Shown here piece by piece: positions 9,141 through 17,255 of a DNA stretch of 64,000 nucleotides; positions within the stretch are counted from its first letter, which is position 1, and the number at the start of each line of letters is the position of its first letter. The notes beneath the pieces were generated by a model, which searched no databases, had not been told where the DNA came from, and saw nothing but the letters and a program-made list of their open reading frames with translations. The stretch covers positions 186,001 to 250,000 of the forward strand of contig NZ_MSIF01000003.1 in the NCBI RefSeq assembly GCF_001921215.1, read 5' to 3'. This DNA comes from Actinophytocola xinjiangensis (GTDB lineage: Bacteria > Actinomycetota > Actinomycetes > Mycobacteriales > Pseudonocardiaceae). A program made the position numbers and the translations under genes.

Positions 9141-9569
9141 GTGACGACCCACTGCGTGGAGTGCGGGGCGGTGTCCTGCCCCGACCTGTTCGACACGGTG
9201 CTCGCGCTCGACCACTCGCGCCAACCGCCGTGGGGACCGCTGCACGGCGTGACCGTCGCCTGCTACCTGCTCCAGCACCCCAGCCGGCTGCCCGCCGCCC
9301 ACCGCGCCCGCCCGCTGGCCGTCCTGCGCGCCTACACCACCGGCGGCCTCGACGCCGCCACCCGGCTCACCGAACAGGCCCGCCAGGCCAACAACCACCG
9401 CGCACGCCACGCCGCCGAGGAGCCCGAACCGCCACCGGTCCCGCCACCGGCGGCGTTCGAGGTCACCATCGCCGACGTCGCCGGCGACGGGACCTTTCCC
9501 GCCGCCGGCTTCGCCGACCGGGTCGACGCGTGGGCTCGCGCGACCCTCAGCGCCTGGCGCTGCAGCTGA
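9141..9569 (+). CDS. DUF5946-like small cysteine protein
   Basis: A 142-residue protein with an N-terminal HCVECGAVSCPDLFD segment (CxxC and a further Cys), then LALDHSRQPPWGPLHG and the hydrophobic VACYLLQHP helix. These match my recollection of the DUF5946 family, a small actinobacterial family of unknown function; the cysteines could bind metal. The tail contains a Pro-rich linker and a short folded end. The start at GTG 9141 is preferred because of the -10 box 7 nt upstream. Its 3' end overlaps the convergent cellulase gene by 23 nt. Confidence 0.6.
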   Translation: MTTHCVECGAVSCPDLFDTVLALDHSRQPPWGPLHGVTVACYLLQHPSRLPAAHRARPLAVLRAYTTGGLDAATRLTEQARQANNHRARHAAEEPEPPPVPPPAAFEVTIADVAGDGTFPAAGFADRVDAWARATLSAWRCS

Positions 9570-11484
9570 CCACACGCACCCCGTCGGCCGCGCCGGTCGC
9601 CACGAACCCGAACGTGGTGGCGGCGTTGGGGGACAGCGCGCCGTTGTGCGGGGCGTTGGTCACCGTCGACCCGCTCAGGGTGCCGTTCCACAGGCTGTCG
9701 ATGGTCCGCCCGGCGGCCACCTCCAGCGCGACCGTCCACGCGCCGGTCGCCGAGGTCCCCGTGTTGGTCACCGTGACCTCTGCCTGGAAACCGCCGTTCC
9801 ACGCGTTGACCGTGCGCGCCACCGCCGAGCAGCCGGCGTCACCGCCCTGCCCCGGCAGGGTCGTCGCGGTCGCCGACGCCGAGGACCCCGACACGTTGCC
9901 GGCCGCGTCCCTGGCGCGCACGGTGTAGGTGTAGTCGGTGGCGGCGGCCAGACCGGTGTCGGTGAACGACGTCGCCGCCGACGTGCCGACGATCGCCCCG
10001 TCCCGCAGGACCTGGTAGGCGCTGACCCCCACGTCGTCGGTCGACGCCGTCCAGGACAGCGACACCGTCGACGCGCTGGTCTGGCCGACGGTCAGTCCGG
10101 TCGGCACGGTCGGCGCGGTCACGTCCCCCGGGCCTTCGCCGCCGTAGCGTTCGGCGAGGCTGATGCCGGTGGTGCTGCCGGCACCGCCGAGCGGCACCTG
10201 GTGGTCGAGGCTGACGAACTTCCCGTTGTGCTGCCACAACGCGGGGCGCAGCAACGCGTACTTGGTCTCGTCCCAGGTCCGCCAGTCGTCGAGCAGCAGA
10301 CCGCCGGTGTCCCCGGAGTTCGGGTTGATCGCCCAGAACGTCTGGTGCAGGCCCTCGTCGCGGATCAGGTCGCGCAGCGCGGTCATCCAGCGGTCCTGGC
10401 GCTCGTCCTGGCCCAGACGCCCGCCCCACTCGCCGATCAGCAGCGGCGCGGTGTTCTCCTCGTGCAGGTAGAGCCAGTTCGGCCGCCACACGTCGGTGGT
10501 CAGCGTCTCCCGGGTGAACGGCTTCTGGAACCAGGGTTGATCAAAAACCAGCGGGCCGTAGTCGTGCGGGGAGTAGACGAGTTGGTCGCCCAGGTCGATC
10601 GGGTGGTCGCGCACGCCGCGCAGGTTCCCGCCCCACCAGTTGTAGAAGTAGTTCGGCGACTGGTCGGGGTCGGTGTTGGGCGAGTCCCAGGTCTCGCCCG
10701 GTCGCGGGTAGACCTCGATGCCCTCGCACAGGATCAGCAGGTTCGGGTTGATCGCGAGGATCCGCCGGCCGGCGGTCTCGCACGCGTACCGGAAGTTCTC
10801 GGGGTCGGTGCTGTCGTCCCACTTGGCCCTGGCCGGCTGGTTCGGCGTGCCGTGCGGTTCGTTCTTGATGTCCATCGCGACGATCGTGTCGTTGTCGCGG
10901 TAGCGGGTCGTGATCCACTCCCAGCCATGGTAGAACAGCTCGGGGGTGACCGTTCCCTTGTACCACAGGGGATAGGTGTGACCGGAGTTGTCCGCCTCGG
11001 CGCTGTGCACGTCGATCATGACCTTGATCCCGAGCCGTTCGCACAGCGCGAGCCAGAAGTCGAAGATCTCCAGGTTGTCCATCCCGGCCAGTTCCGGGTT
11101 GGCGTATTCGTTGATGTTGGGGCGGGCCACGGTCTGGCCGGCACGCCACTCCAGCAGCAGCTGGGTGGAGACCGGGACCCGGACGATGTTGATGCCCCGC
11201 TCGGCCAGCGACTCGGTCAGCTCGGTGATGTTCGCCGACCACAGGCCGTGGAAGACCCGTTCGGAGGCGTTGTACCCGAACCAGTTCGCGCCGGTCAGCC
11301 AGACCCGGTTGCCGTCCTCGTCGACGATCTGGTTGCCGGACACGTGCAACCAGTCGTTGTCCGGGGCGGCCGCGGCCGGTGGCGCCGTGACGGCGCCGGT
11401 GGTGAGGGCGGCGGCCAGGGTGACCGCCGAGGTGATGATGGCGGCCCAGCGCCGCAGTGGTCTGTCCGAGTGTGGGTCAGTCAT
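9547..11484 (-). CDS. secreted GH5 endoglucanase with FN3 and CBM2
   Basis: A 645-residue extracellular cellulase. Signal peptide at 1-40 ending AAAA; GH5 catalytic domain about 42-440, with the acid/base in DIKNEP (Glu209) and the nucleophile in LLIGEWGG (Glu352). A fibronectin type III domain follows at about 457-540, then a C-terminal CBM2 cellulose-binding module (546-645) opening with CSAVARTVNAWNGGFQ. The order resembles Acidothermus E1-type endoglucanases. ATG 11484 is preferred over GTG 11493 because GAGGTGA sits 6 nt upstream. The start is immediately preceded by a CebR-like palindrome, so repression relieved by cello-oligosaccharides is likely. Confidence 0.92.
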   Translation of the reverse strand: MTDPHSDRPLRRWAAIITSAVTLAAALTTGAVTAPPAAAAPDNDWLHVSGNQIVDEDGNRVWLTGANWFGYNASERVFHGLWSANITELTESLAERGINIVRVPVSTQLLLEWRAGQTVARPNINEYANPELAGMDNLEIFDFWLALCERLGIKVMIDVHSAEADNSGHTYPLWYKGTVTPELFYHGWEWITTRYRDNDTIVAMDIKNEPHGTPNQPARAKWDDSTDPENFRYACETAGRRILAINPNLLILCEGIEVYPRPGETWDSPNTDPDQSPNYFYNWWGGNLRGVRDHPIDLGDQLVYSPHDYGPLVFDQPWFQKPFTRETLTTDVWRPNWLYLHEENTAPLLIGEWGGRLGQDERQDRWMTALRDLIRDEGLHQTFWAINPNSGDTGGLLLDDWRTWDETKYALLRPALWQHNGKFVSLDHQVPLGGAGSTTGISLAERYGGEGPGDVTAPTVPTGLTVGQTSASTVSLSWTASTDDVGVSAYQVLRDGAIVGTSAATSFTDTGLAAATDYTYTVRARDAAGNVSGSSASATATTLPGQGGDAGCSAVARTVNAWNGGFQAEVTVTNTGTSATGAWTVALEVAAGRTIDSLWNGTLSGSTVTNAPHNGALSPNAATTFGFVATGAADGVRVVSCSARR

Positions 11485-11492
11485 GTGCGTCA

Positions 11493-11520
11493 CCTCTTCT
11501 GGGAGCGCTCCCAGAAGAGG
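11493..11520. promoter_or_regulatory. CebR-type operator within a 28-bp perfect palindrome
   Basis: The core TGGGAGCGCTCCCA (11500-11513) is the classical CebR (LacI-family cellulose/cellobiose repressor) operator of actinomycetes. Here it is extended to a perfect 28-bp palindrome, with arms beginning CCTCTTC and ending GAAGAGG. It lies directly against the ribosome site of the cellulase gene, so a bound repressor would block transcription or early elongation. Confidence 0.85.
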
Positions 11521-11602
11521 AAGTGTAGACGCGACAACGCTTTTCGTACAGGTCTCATCCCGTCAGAGCCTCTTGTCCCGGCCAGGTCCCGCACCAGCCA
11601 GA

Positions 11603-12790
11603 TTATCGGACATCAATATAGTTGTTAGTGGTTTTTATCTGTCCGTTGTCGCGATGGTCGCGCCACACCCCGGCCGCCGAGACCAGCACCACCAGCACCG
11701 CGAAGATCAGGTAGCCGTGCCCGGAGATCCAACGCCACGCCGTCCACGGGTCGTCGCGCTCCCACCACCAGTGCGGCGAGAGCACGAACAGCGCCACTCC
11801 CCCACCGGCCAACCAGAACGACGCCACCGTCGGCCGCCGCCAGAAACCGACACCGGCCACCAGCAGGACCACCACCGCCCACACCCAGTGGTGCGACCAG
11901 GACACCGGCGACACCACCAGCGCCCCGAGCGCGTTGAGCGACAACGCCCACGTGGGACGGCCGGCGGCGAACGCCCGCCACATCGCCACCATCGTCGCCA
12001 CCATCACCAGGGCCGCCAGCGTCAGCCACAACACCGTCGACTCCACCCCGAACCGCGCCAGCAGCGCCGTGATCGACTGGTTCGACCGCGCGTGCGGCGC
12101 GCCGATCCGCCCGGAGTCGAACACCGTCGAGGTCCAGTACTGGACCGAGTTCTGCCAGGAGAGCAGGAAACCCACCGCCGTCACGACCCCGAACGAGACC
12201 ACCGAGGTCAACGCCGCCCGCCGGTCGCCGCGCAGCAGGAAGAACAACACGAACACCGCCGGCGTCAGCTTGATCGCCGCCGCCAGGCCGATCAGCGCCC
12301 CCCGTGGCCAGCGCGGGGTACGCGTCAGCGTGTCCAGCACCACCAACGCCATCAGCACCGCGTTGACCTGACCGAACCCCAGCGTCTCGCGCACCGGCTC
12401 CAGCATCAGCACCACCGCCAGCACCGCCGCGGCCGCCGGCCACGGCGACACGTTCAGCGAGCGCAGCACCGTGACCACCACGACCGCCAGCGCGCCGACG
12501 GTCAGCACGACCATCGCCAGGCTCGCCACCTCGAACGGGACCACCGCGAACGGTGCCAACACAACCGCGGCGATCGGCGGGTAGGTGAACGGCAGGTCCC
12601 CGCCGATGCGCAGCGCCGGGAGCTCGCCGTAGAGCAGACCACCGTCCAGCCAGACCGACCCGCCGATCCGGTAGACGTCCAGGTCCAGGCGGTAGCCGGT
12701 GAGCCCGCGCAGCCCGAACCACCACTCCAGGCCCAACCACACCGCCACCACAAGACCGATCCCGGTCACCCCGACGACCCGTGTTCGCAT
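11603..12790 (-). CDS. GT87-family membrane mannosyltransferase
   Basis: A 395-residue polytopic membrane protein with about ten hydrophobic segments. It has the DUF2029/GT87 pattern: an early acidic-basic LDLDVYRIGG motif in the first external loop, FTYPPIAAVVLAPF, a GFGQVN motif after the third or fourth span, and KLTPAVF. GT87 enzymes are polyprenyl-phosphomannose-dependent alpha-1,2-mannosyltransferases acting on envelope lipids and lipoglycans. ATG 12790 is used; ATG 12826 would add 12 residues but has no better ribosome site. The gene is divergent from the two-component regulator at 12895 and may share its control region. Confidence 0.8.
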   Translation of the reverse strand: MRTRVVGVTGIGLVVAVWLGLEWWFGLRGLTGYRLDLDVYRIGGSVWLDGGLLYGELPALRIGGDLPFTYPPIAAVVLAPFAVVPFEVASLAMVVLTVGALAVVVVTVLRSLNVSPWPAAAAVLAVVLMLEPVRETLGFGQVNAVLMALVVLDTLTRTPRWPRGALIGLAAAIKLTPAVFVLFFLLRGDRRAALTSVVSFGVVTAVGFLLSWQNSVQYWTSTVFDSGRIGAPHARSNQSITALLARFGVESTVLWLTLAALVMVATMVAMWRAFAAGRPTWALSLNALGALVVSPVSWSHHWVWAVVVLLVAGVGFWRRPTVASFWLAGGGVALFVLSPHWWWERDDPWTAWRWISGHGYLIFAVLVVLVSAAGVWRDHRDNGQIKTTNNYIDVR

Positions 12791-12839
12791 GCGCCACAGG
12801 TGTACGGGCGAGGTCGTCGAGATCACCTAAACGCGGCCT

Positions 12840-12859
12840 TTATCCCGCGCTTATCCCGC
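12840..12859 (+). promoter_or_regulatory. OmpR-type 11-bp-period direct repeat
   Basis: TTATCCCGC occurs twice, at 12840-12848 and 12851-12859, with a start-to-start distance of exactly 11 bp. That is the tandem half-site arrangement bound head-to-tail by OmpR/PhoB-family regulators. It sits 35 nt upstream of the response-regulator gene, between it and the divergent GT87 gene, suggesting autoregulation. Confidence 0.55.
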
Positions 12860-12894
12860 AGCCGCTAGAAAAGCGCGCGGGGAGGGGGAACCAG

Positions 12895-13554
12895 ATGCGG
12901 ATACTCGTGGCCGAGGACGAGCGGTTGCTCGCCGACGCGGTCGCGACCGGCCTGCGACACTACGGCTTCGCCGTCGACGTCTGCTACGACGGCGACGCCG
13001 CCGCCGAGCGGGTCACCGTCCACGCCTACGACGTGGTCATCCTCGACCGGGACCTGCCCAAGATCCACGGCGACGAGGTCTGCCGACTGATCATCGCCAG
13101 GAACACCGAGACCCGGGTGCTGATGCTGACGGCCGCCGCGAGCATCCGCGACCGGGTCGACGGACTCGGCCTTGGCGCCGACGACTACCTGACCAAGCCG
13201 TTCGCCTTCGCCGAGCTGACGGCCAGGGTGCAGGCGCTGTACCGGCGCGCCCGCCCGGCCGTGCCGCCGGTGCTCGACGCGGCCGGGGTCGTGCTCGACC
13301 CGGCACGCCGGCACGTCACCCGCGACGGACGGCTGCTCGCCCTCTCGCCCAAGGAGTTCGCTGTTCTGGAGATCCTCATGCGAGGTACCGGTACGGTCAT
13401 CGGCCCCGAGGAACTGCTGGAGAAGGCATGGGACGAGCACACGGACCCGTTCACGAACGCGGTGCGGATGGCGGTGATGACACTGCGCCGGAAGCTGGGC
13501 AACCCGCCGTTGATCCACACCGTCCCCGGCGCGGGCTATCGCTTCGGCACCTGA
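12895..13554 (+). CDS. OmpR-family response regulator
   Basis: A 219-residue two-domain regulator. The receiver domain (1-118) has the acidic pair E7/D8, phospho-acceptor Asp51 (ILDRDLP), a conserved Thr in LMLTA and Lys101 in TKPF. The winged-helix DNA-binding domain (about 128-219) carries LSPKEFAVLEILM, an NAVRMAVMTLRRKLG recognition helix and the closing IHTVPGAGYRF wing. The start at ATG 12895 is preceded by GGAGGGGG. The histidine kinase follows directly. An 11-bp direct repeat upstream is a likely self-binding site. The signal sensed is unknown. Confidence 0.95.
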   Translation: MRILVAEDERLLADAVATGLRHYGFAVDVCYDGDAAAERVTVHAYDVVILDRDLPKIHGDEVCRLIIARNTETRVLMLTAAASIRDRVDGLGLGADDYLTKPFAFAELTARVQALYRRARPAVPPVLDAAGVVLDPARRHVTRDGRLLALSPKEFAVLEILMRGTGTVIGPEELLEKAWDEHTDPFTNAVRMAVMTLRRKLGNPPLIHTVPGAGYRFGT

Positions 13555-14621
13555 TCGGGGCCCAGACGGTCGGCGGCCGGATCGTCCTGCTGTGTCTGGC
13601 CGTACTGGTGCTCGGCATGGTGATTGTCCAGCTCGTGGGGGATCACCTCCACCGGCTGTACCTGTCCCTGCTGAACATCCAGCAGTTGTGCTACGACGAG
13701 TTCGGCCAGGTCTCGGTGTGTGTTCACTACCTGCCCCGGGATCAGCTCATCGGCGTGGTCCTCGTGATCGTCGGCTTGGCGCTGATCGTGCTGATGCTGC
13801 GGCGGTTGGCCCGCTGGGTGCTGGCGCCGGTCACCACGATGACCACCGCGCTGCGCCACCTCGGGCCGCAGAACCTCGGCCAGCGGGTCCGCCTGGACGG
13901 GCCGAACGACCCGCTGCGCGAACTGGCCGACACCCTCGACGCCATGCTCGACCGGCTGGTGGTCGGCTTCGAGGGCCAGCGGCGGTTCGCCTCCAACGCC
14001 TCCCACGAGCTGCGCACCCCGCTGGCCGTGCAGCGCACGCTGGTCGAGGTGGCGATGGTGACCAGTCGCGACGACCCGGACCTCACACGGCTCGCCGAGC
14101 AACTGCTGGTGGTCAACGAGCGCAACGAGCGGCTCATCGAGGGCCTGCTGGTGCTCGCCGAGAGCGACCGGGGCCTGCCCGGCGTGATGCCGGTGCGCCT
14201 GGACGTGGTCGTCGCCGAGGTGCTCGACGCGCACGGCGAACTGGCGGCGCAGCACGAGGTGACGCTGCACCGGGGCCTGGTGTCACGGATGGTGCGCGCC
14301 GACCCGGTCCTGCTGGAACGGATGGTCACCAACCTCGTGCACAACGCGATCACGTACAACGTGCCGGGCGGGACGGTGGACGTCGTGGTCGCCGGGCTGC
14401 CGGCGCTGTCGGTGCACAACACCGGCCCGCACGTCCCGGCGGAGTCGGTGTCCGCGCTGTTCGAGCCGTTCCGCCGGCTCAGCGCCGAGCGCGTCCACCA
14501 GCGCGACGGCGCGGGCCTCGGCCTGTCGATCGTGCGGTCGATCTGCTCGGCGCACAACGGTGTCGTGCAGGCGCGGCCGGGAGACAAGGGCGGCCTGCGG
14601 ATCGAGCTCTACCTGCCCTGA
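13551..14621 (+). CDS. sensor histidine kinase partner
   Basis: A HAMP-containing membrane histidine kinase of about 356 residues. TM1 is IVLLCLAVLVLGMVIVQLV, then a short extracytoplasmic loop with two Cys (LCYDEF, VCVHY), TM2 LIGVVLVIVGLALIVLML, a HAMP segment, the DHp domain with phospho-His152 in SNASHELRTPLA, and an ATPase domain with N box (LVHNAITYN), a DGAGLGLSIV G box and no C-terminal extension. No ATG, GTG or TTG lies near the expected start. The coding frame emerges exactly at the regulator's stop, so I place the start at CTG 13551 (overlapping TGA); the only in-frame ATG (13428) would give a 127-nt overlap. Confidence 0.85.
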   Translation: MIGAQTVGGRIVLLCLAVLVLGMVIVQLVGDHLHRLYLSLLNIQQLCYDEFGQVSVCVHYLPRDQLIGVVLVIVGLALIVLMLRRLARWVLAPVTTMTTALRHLGPQNLGQRVRLDGPNDPLRELADTLDAMLDRLVVGFEGQRRFASNASHELRTPLAVQRTLVEVAMVTSRDDPDLTRLAEQLLVVNERNERLIEGLLVLAESDRGLPGVMPVRLDVVVAEVLDAHGELAAQHEVTLHRGLVSRMVRADPVLLERMVTNLVHNAITYNVPGGTVDVVVAGLPALSVHNTGPHVPAESVSALFEPFRRLSAERVHQRDGAGLGLSIVRSICSAHNGVVQARPGDKGGLRIELYLP

Positions 14622-14668
14622 TCAGGGCCGCGTGCACCCGGCCGTCGGCGCCGGGGGAGGATCGGGCC

Positions 14669-15286
14669 ATGGCACTGATCCACCGGGCCACCCTGCGGCC
14701 GACGAAACTCGAACTGATCGCCGCCTGGCTGCCCGGCCGGCCCTGGTTCGCCGGCCCGGCCGGCGACCTCGAACGACTGGCCGCCTACCGGTTCGACGAC
14801 CCGGCCGGCGAGGTCGGGATCGAGACCATCCTCGTCGGTACCGCGCGGGGAACCTTCCAGGTGGCCCTGACCTACCGGGGCGCGCCGCTGGCCGGCGGCG
14901 AGGACCTGCTGGTCGGCACCACCGAGCACTCGGTCCTTGGCCGCCGCTGGGTGTACGACGCGGTGGGCGACCCGGTGTACGCCGCCGCCCTGACCGCCGC
15001 CGTGCTGGCGGACGCCGGCCAGGCCACCGAGTTCCTCGAGGCCGGCGACCGGCTCGAACCCCGGGACCCGAGCATGACCATCGCCGGCACCACGGCAGGC
15101 GGGTCGGCCGCCCCCACCGCCGTCCGCCGGGTCGTCGACGGCGACCCGACGGTGATCGAGACCGACACGGTCGACCTGGCGCTGGCCCGCCGGCTCGACG
15201 CGCCCCGGCTCACCGGTGCCGTGCTGACCGGCACCTGGCCCGGCCGGGACACGCCGGTCGCGCTGGCCTCCGCCTCGCCGCGCTAG
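14669..15286 (+). CDS. maltokinase N-terminal cap-like protein
   Basis: A 205-residue cytosolic protein containing LELIAAWLPGRPWF, YRFDDPAGEVGIETILV, LTYRGAPL and GTTEHSVLGRRWVYD. I recognise these as the stand-alone cap-like domain related to the N-terminus of maltokinase (Pep2) and to CG0192-type proteins. Such proteins are common in actinomycetes and their role is not established. The start at ATG 14669 follows GGGGGAGG by 8 nt. It lies 47 nt after the histidine kinase gene and may be co-transcribed. It ends on a CTAG shared with the stop of the convergent membrane-protein gene. Confidence 0.7.
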   Translation: MALIHRATLRPTKLELIAAWLPGRPWFAGPAGDLERLAAYRFDDPAGEVGIETILVGTARGTFQVALTYRGAPLAGGEDLLVGTTEHSVLGRRWVYDAVGDPVYAAALTAAVLADAGQATEFLEAGDRLEPRDPSMTIAGTTAGGSAAPTAVRRVVDGDPTVIETDTVDLALARRLDAPRLTGAVLTGTWPGRDTPVALASASPR

Positions 15287-15738
15287 GCGACCGGTTCGGG
15301 GGTGGCGCGCCGGACCGGGGAGCGGTGGGTGGCGGTGTACTCGTTCACCCGCAGCAGCATGGCCACGATCATGGCCGGGGTCATCAGCACGTGCCCGAAG
15401 GTCATCACCGCGCCCTCGGACGCCCAGCCGGCGGCGTAGAGCGGGTACATCAGCAGGAACGGCACGTACATCGCCAGCGCCATCTCCCTGGTCGCCGGCC
15501 AGCCGCAGCCGCGCAGGCGCATCCAGGCGGCCATGCCGATGCTCATGTAGGTGGCCATCAGCAGGGTCGATGGCACCAGGTCGCCGGTGACCGGCGTCCA
15601 GCCCAGTGCCTCGAACAGCAGGTCGGCCGGCATGCCCAGCACGAACATCCCGACGAACATGGCGATCGTCATCTCCAGCAGGTGCTGGACGAAGTTCCGG
15701 ACCGGACCCTTCACCACGATCTTCTCCGCGATCCGCAC
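15283..15738 (-). CDS. four-span membrane protein behind CsoR-like boxes
   Basis: A 151-residue integral membrane protein with four predicted spans (MTIAMFVGMFVLGM, STLLMATYMSIGMAAWM, ALAMYVPFLLMYPLYAAG, HVLMTPAMIVAMLL), notably rich in methionine inside the membrane segments. Similar proteins are sometimes labelled FliP-like, which I would not trust. GTG 15738 is chosen because GGAGG lies 7 nt upstream; an in-frame ATG at 15777 falls inside the upstream operator box. Two copies of a metal-regulator-like box precede the gene, so a role in metal, perhaps copper, handling is a hypothesis. Function is otherwise unknown. Confidence 0.65.
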   Translation of the reverse strand: MRIAEKIVVKGPVRNFVQHLLEMTIAMFVGMFVLGMPADLLFEALGWTPVTGDLVPSTLLMATYMSIGMAAWMRLRGCGWPATREMALAMYVPFLLMYPLYAAGWASEGAVMTFGHVLMTPAMIVAMLLRVNEYTATHRSPVRRATPEPVA

Positions 15739-15776
15739 GACTGACCTCCGGTTCTCCCGCCCACCAGCGAGGTACA

Positions 15777-15824
15777 TACCATCAGGGGGTATCCAAGCCG
15801 GCTCAAGGTACCATCGGGGGGTAT
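15777..15824. promoter_or_regulatory. duplicated CsoR-like operator boxes
   Basis: TACCATCAGGGGGTAT (15777-15792) and TACCATCGGGGGGTAT (15809-15824) are near-identical 16-bp boxes spaced 32 bp apart, three helical turns. TACC...GGGGGTA with a G/C tract resembles operators of CsoR/RcnR-family metal sensors. They lie 39-86 nt upstream of the membrane-protein start and also close to the end of the conservon. The match to CsoR sites is from memory. Confidence 0.55.
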
Positions 15825-15831
15825 GCGGGAG

Positions 15832-16440
15832 TCAAGGTCGGTGGCGGGCGTGTGGCTGGGCTGCCAACGCGATCAGATGCTCCAGCAGGTTGGCCAGTAC
15901 ACCCTTGCTGGACTCCCGCTCGCGCACGTCGCACAGCAGGATCGGGACCACCGGGTCCAGGTCGATCGCGTCCCGCACTTCGTCCACTGTGTACATCTGC
16001 TGCCCGTGGAAGTTGTTGACAGCCAAGATGAACGGAATCTGCCGGCGCTCGAAGAAGTCGACCGCGGCGAAGCAGCCGTCCAGCCGGCGGGTGTCGGCGA
16101 TGACCACCGCGCCCAGCGCGCCCATCGCCAGCTCGTCCCACATGAACCAGAACCGCTCCTGTCCCGGCGTGCCGAACAGGTAGAGGATCAGCGATTCGTT
16201 GAGGGTGATCCGTCCGAAATCGAGGGCTACCGTCGTCGTGGTCTTGGCCTCCACCCCGACCAGGTCGTCCACTCCCCCGCTGACCGTGCTGAGCACCTCC
16301 TCGGTGCGCAGCGGCGGGATCTCACTCACCGAACCGACCAACGTGGTCTTGCCGACACCGAACCCGCCGGCCACCAACACCTTCAGCGCGGAGGTCCCCA
16401 GGGTCGCCTGGGGTGCGGGATCAAAGCCTACGGATGCCAT
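15832..16440 (-). CDS. cvnD: conservon GTPase CvnD
   Basis: A 202-residue small GTP-binding protein, the fourth component of a conservon. G1/P-loop GGFGVGKTT is at 25-33, followed by switch regions (TTTTVALDFGRI), a G3-like LFGTPGQERFWFMW, and an NNFHG segment in place of a canonical NKxD, typical of this family. CvnD proteins associate reversibly with the CvnA membrane kinase in a eukaryote-like G-protein relay. The gene overlaps cvnC by 20 nt, so the operon is translationally coupled. Confidence 0.92.
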   Translation of the reverse strand: MASVGFDPAPQATLGTSALKVLVAGGFGVGKTTLVGSVSEIPPLRTEEVLSTVSGGVDDLVGVEAKTTTTVALDFGRITLNESLILYLFGTPGQERFWFMWDELAMGALGAVVIADTRRLDGCFAAVDFFERRQIPFILAVNNFHGQQMYTVDEVRDAIDLDPVVPILLCDVRERESSKGVLANLLEHLIALAAQPHARHRP

Positions 16441-16792
16441 CGAGTACCGCCTGCAGGATGTTCATGTCCGGGGTCTCCGTGTTCAGGGGCGACGGGGGAG
16501 AGCTGAAGTTCAGACAACCTTGCTCGATCAGGTCGGCGACCAGGATCTTGATCACGGTGATCGGCAGCCCGAGCTTGGCACTGATCTCCGCGATCGAGAG
16601 CGGGTAGTGGCACAGCCGCAGGATGTCGACGTACTCGGGATCCATCGAGGCACTCTCGGCGGCCGCGGTGACCACCAGCGTTATCAGGTTGAGGTCGAGA
16701 CGCTCCGAGTGCGTACGACCGCGCGTCACGGTGTACGGACGGACCAACGGCCCGGCGTCGTCGTCGTACCAGGAATCCCGACCGTGCTTCAT
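16421..16792 (-). CDS. cvnC: conservon DUF742 protein CvnC
   Basis: A 123-residue DUF742 protein: DAGPLVRPYTVTRGRT near the N-terminus, then a winged-helix-like region (YVDILRLCHYPLSIAEISAKL, ITVIKILVADLIEQG), and a C-terminal PDMNILQAVLDGIRRL helix. This family is the third gene of conservons and is needed for the complex on the membrane. ATG 16792 is used; GTG 16807, which overlaps the roadblock stop codon, is a real alternative and adds five residues. It overlaps cvnD downstream by 20 nt. Confidence 0.9.
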   Translation of the reverse strand: MKHGRDSWYDDDAGPLVRPYTVTRGRTHSERLDLNLITLVVTAAAESASMDPEYVDILRLCHYPLSIAEISAKLGLPITVIKILVADLIEQGCLNFSSPPSPLNTETPDMNILQAVLDGIRRL

Positions 16793-16803
16793 GTTCTCGT
16801 GGT

Positions 16804-17211
16804 TCACATGTTGGCGCCAGGAACGCGCGGCAGCGCGACGAGGTACTTGCCGACCTTCTTCACCATCACGTTCATCTCGTAGGCGATCATGCCGATGTCC
16901 GAGTCGGCGGAGGCCACCAGCGCCAGGCACGCACCGTTGCCCGCCGCCGTCACGATCAGGAACGCCTGGTCCAGCTCGACCACCGTCTGCCGCACGTGCC
17001 CGCCGTTGAAATGGCGGCCCACTCCCCTGGCGAGGCTCTGGAACGCCGAGGCCATCGCCGAGAGGTGTTCGCTGTCCTCCCGGTTCAGGCTGCGGGAACG
17101 GCCGACGCACAGGCCGTCGGTGGACAGCACCGCCGCGTGCTGGGCACCGACCGCGCGCATCACCAGATCGTCGAGCAACCAGTTCAGATCGCTCGGGTTG
17201 GACTCCTCCAT
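16804..17211 (-). CDS. cvnB: conservon roadblock/LC7 protein CvnB
   Basis: A 135-residue roadblock/LC7-fold protein: DLNWLLDDLVMRAVGAQHAA, LSTDGL, an AMASAFQSLARGVG helix and LVASADSDIGMIAYEM. Roadblock proteins regulate or scaffold small GTPases and here would bridge the CvnA kinase and CvnD. ATG 17211 has a strong CAGGGGAG ribosome site; GTG 17259, overlapping the kinase stop, would lengthen the N-terminus by 16 residues. Confidence 0.9.
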   Translation of the reverse strand: MEESNPSDLNWLLDDLVMRAVGAQHAAVLSTDGLCVGRSRSLNREDSEHLSAMASAFQSLARGVGRHFNGGHVRQTVVELDQAFLIVTAAGNGACLALVASADSDIGMIAYEMNVMVKKVGKYLVALPRVPGANM

Positions 17212-17255
17212 GGCTCCCCTGTCTTGCTGCTGGACGAACTCGGGTGACCGGCGGC

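Noticed and set aside
15283-15738. Assignment of the membrane protein as flagellar FliP
   Set aside because: Only a loose resemblance in hydrophobic segments; no flagellar genes are present and key FliP features are absent.
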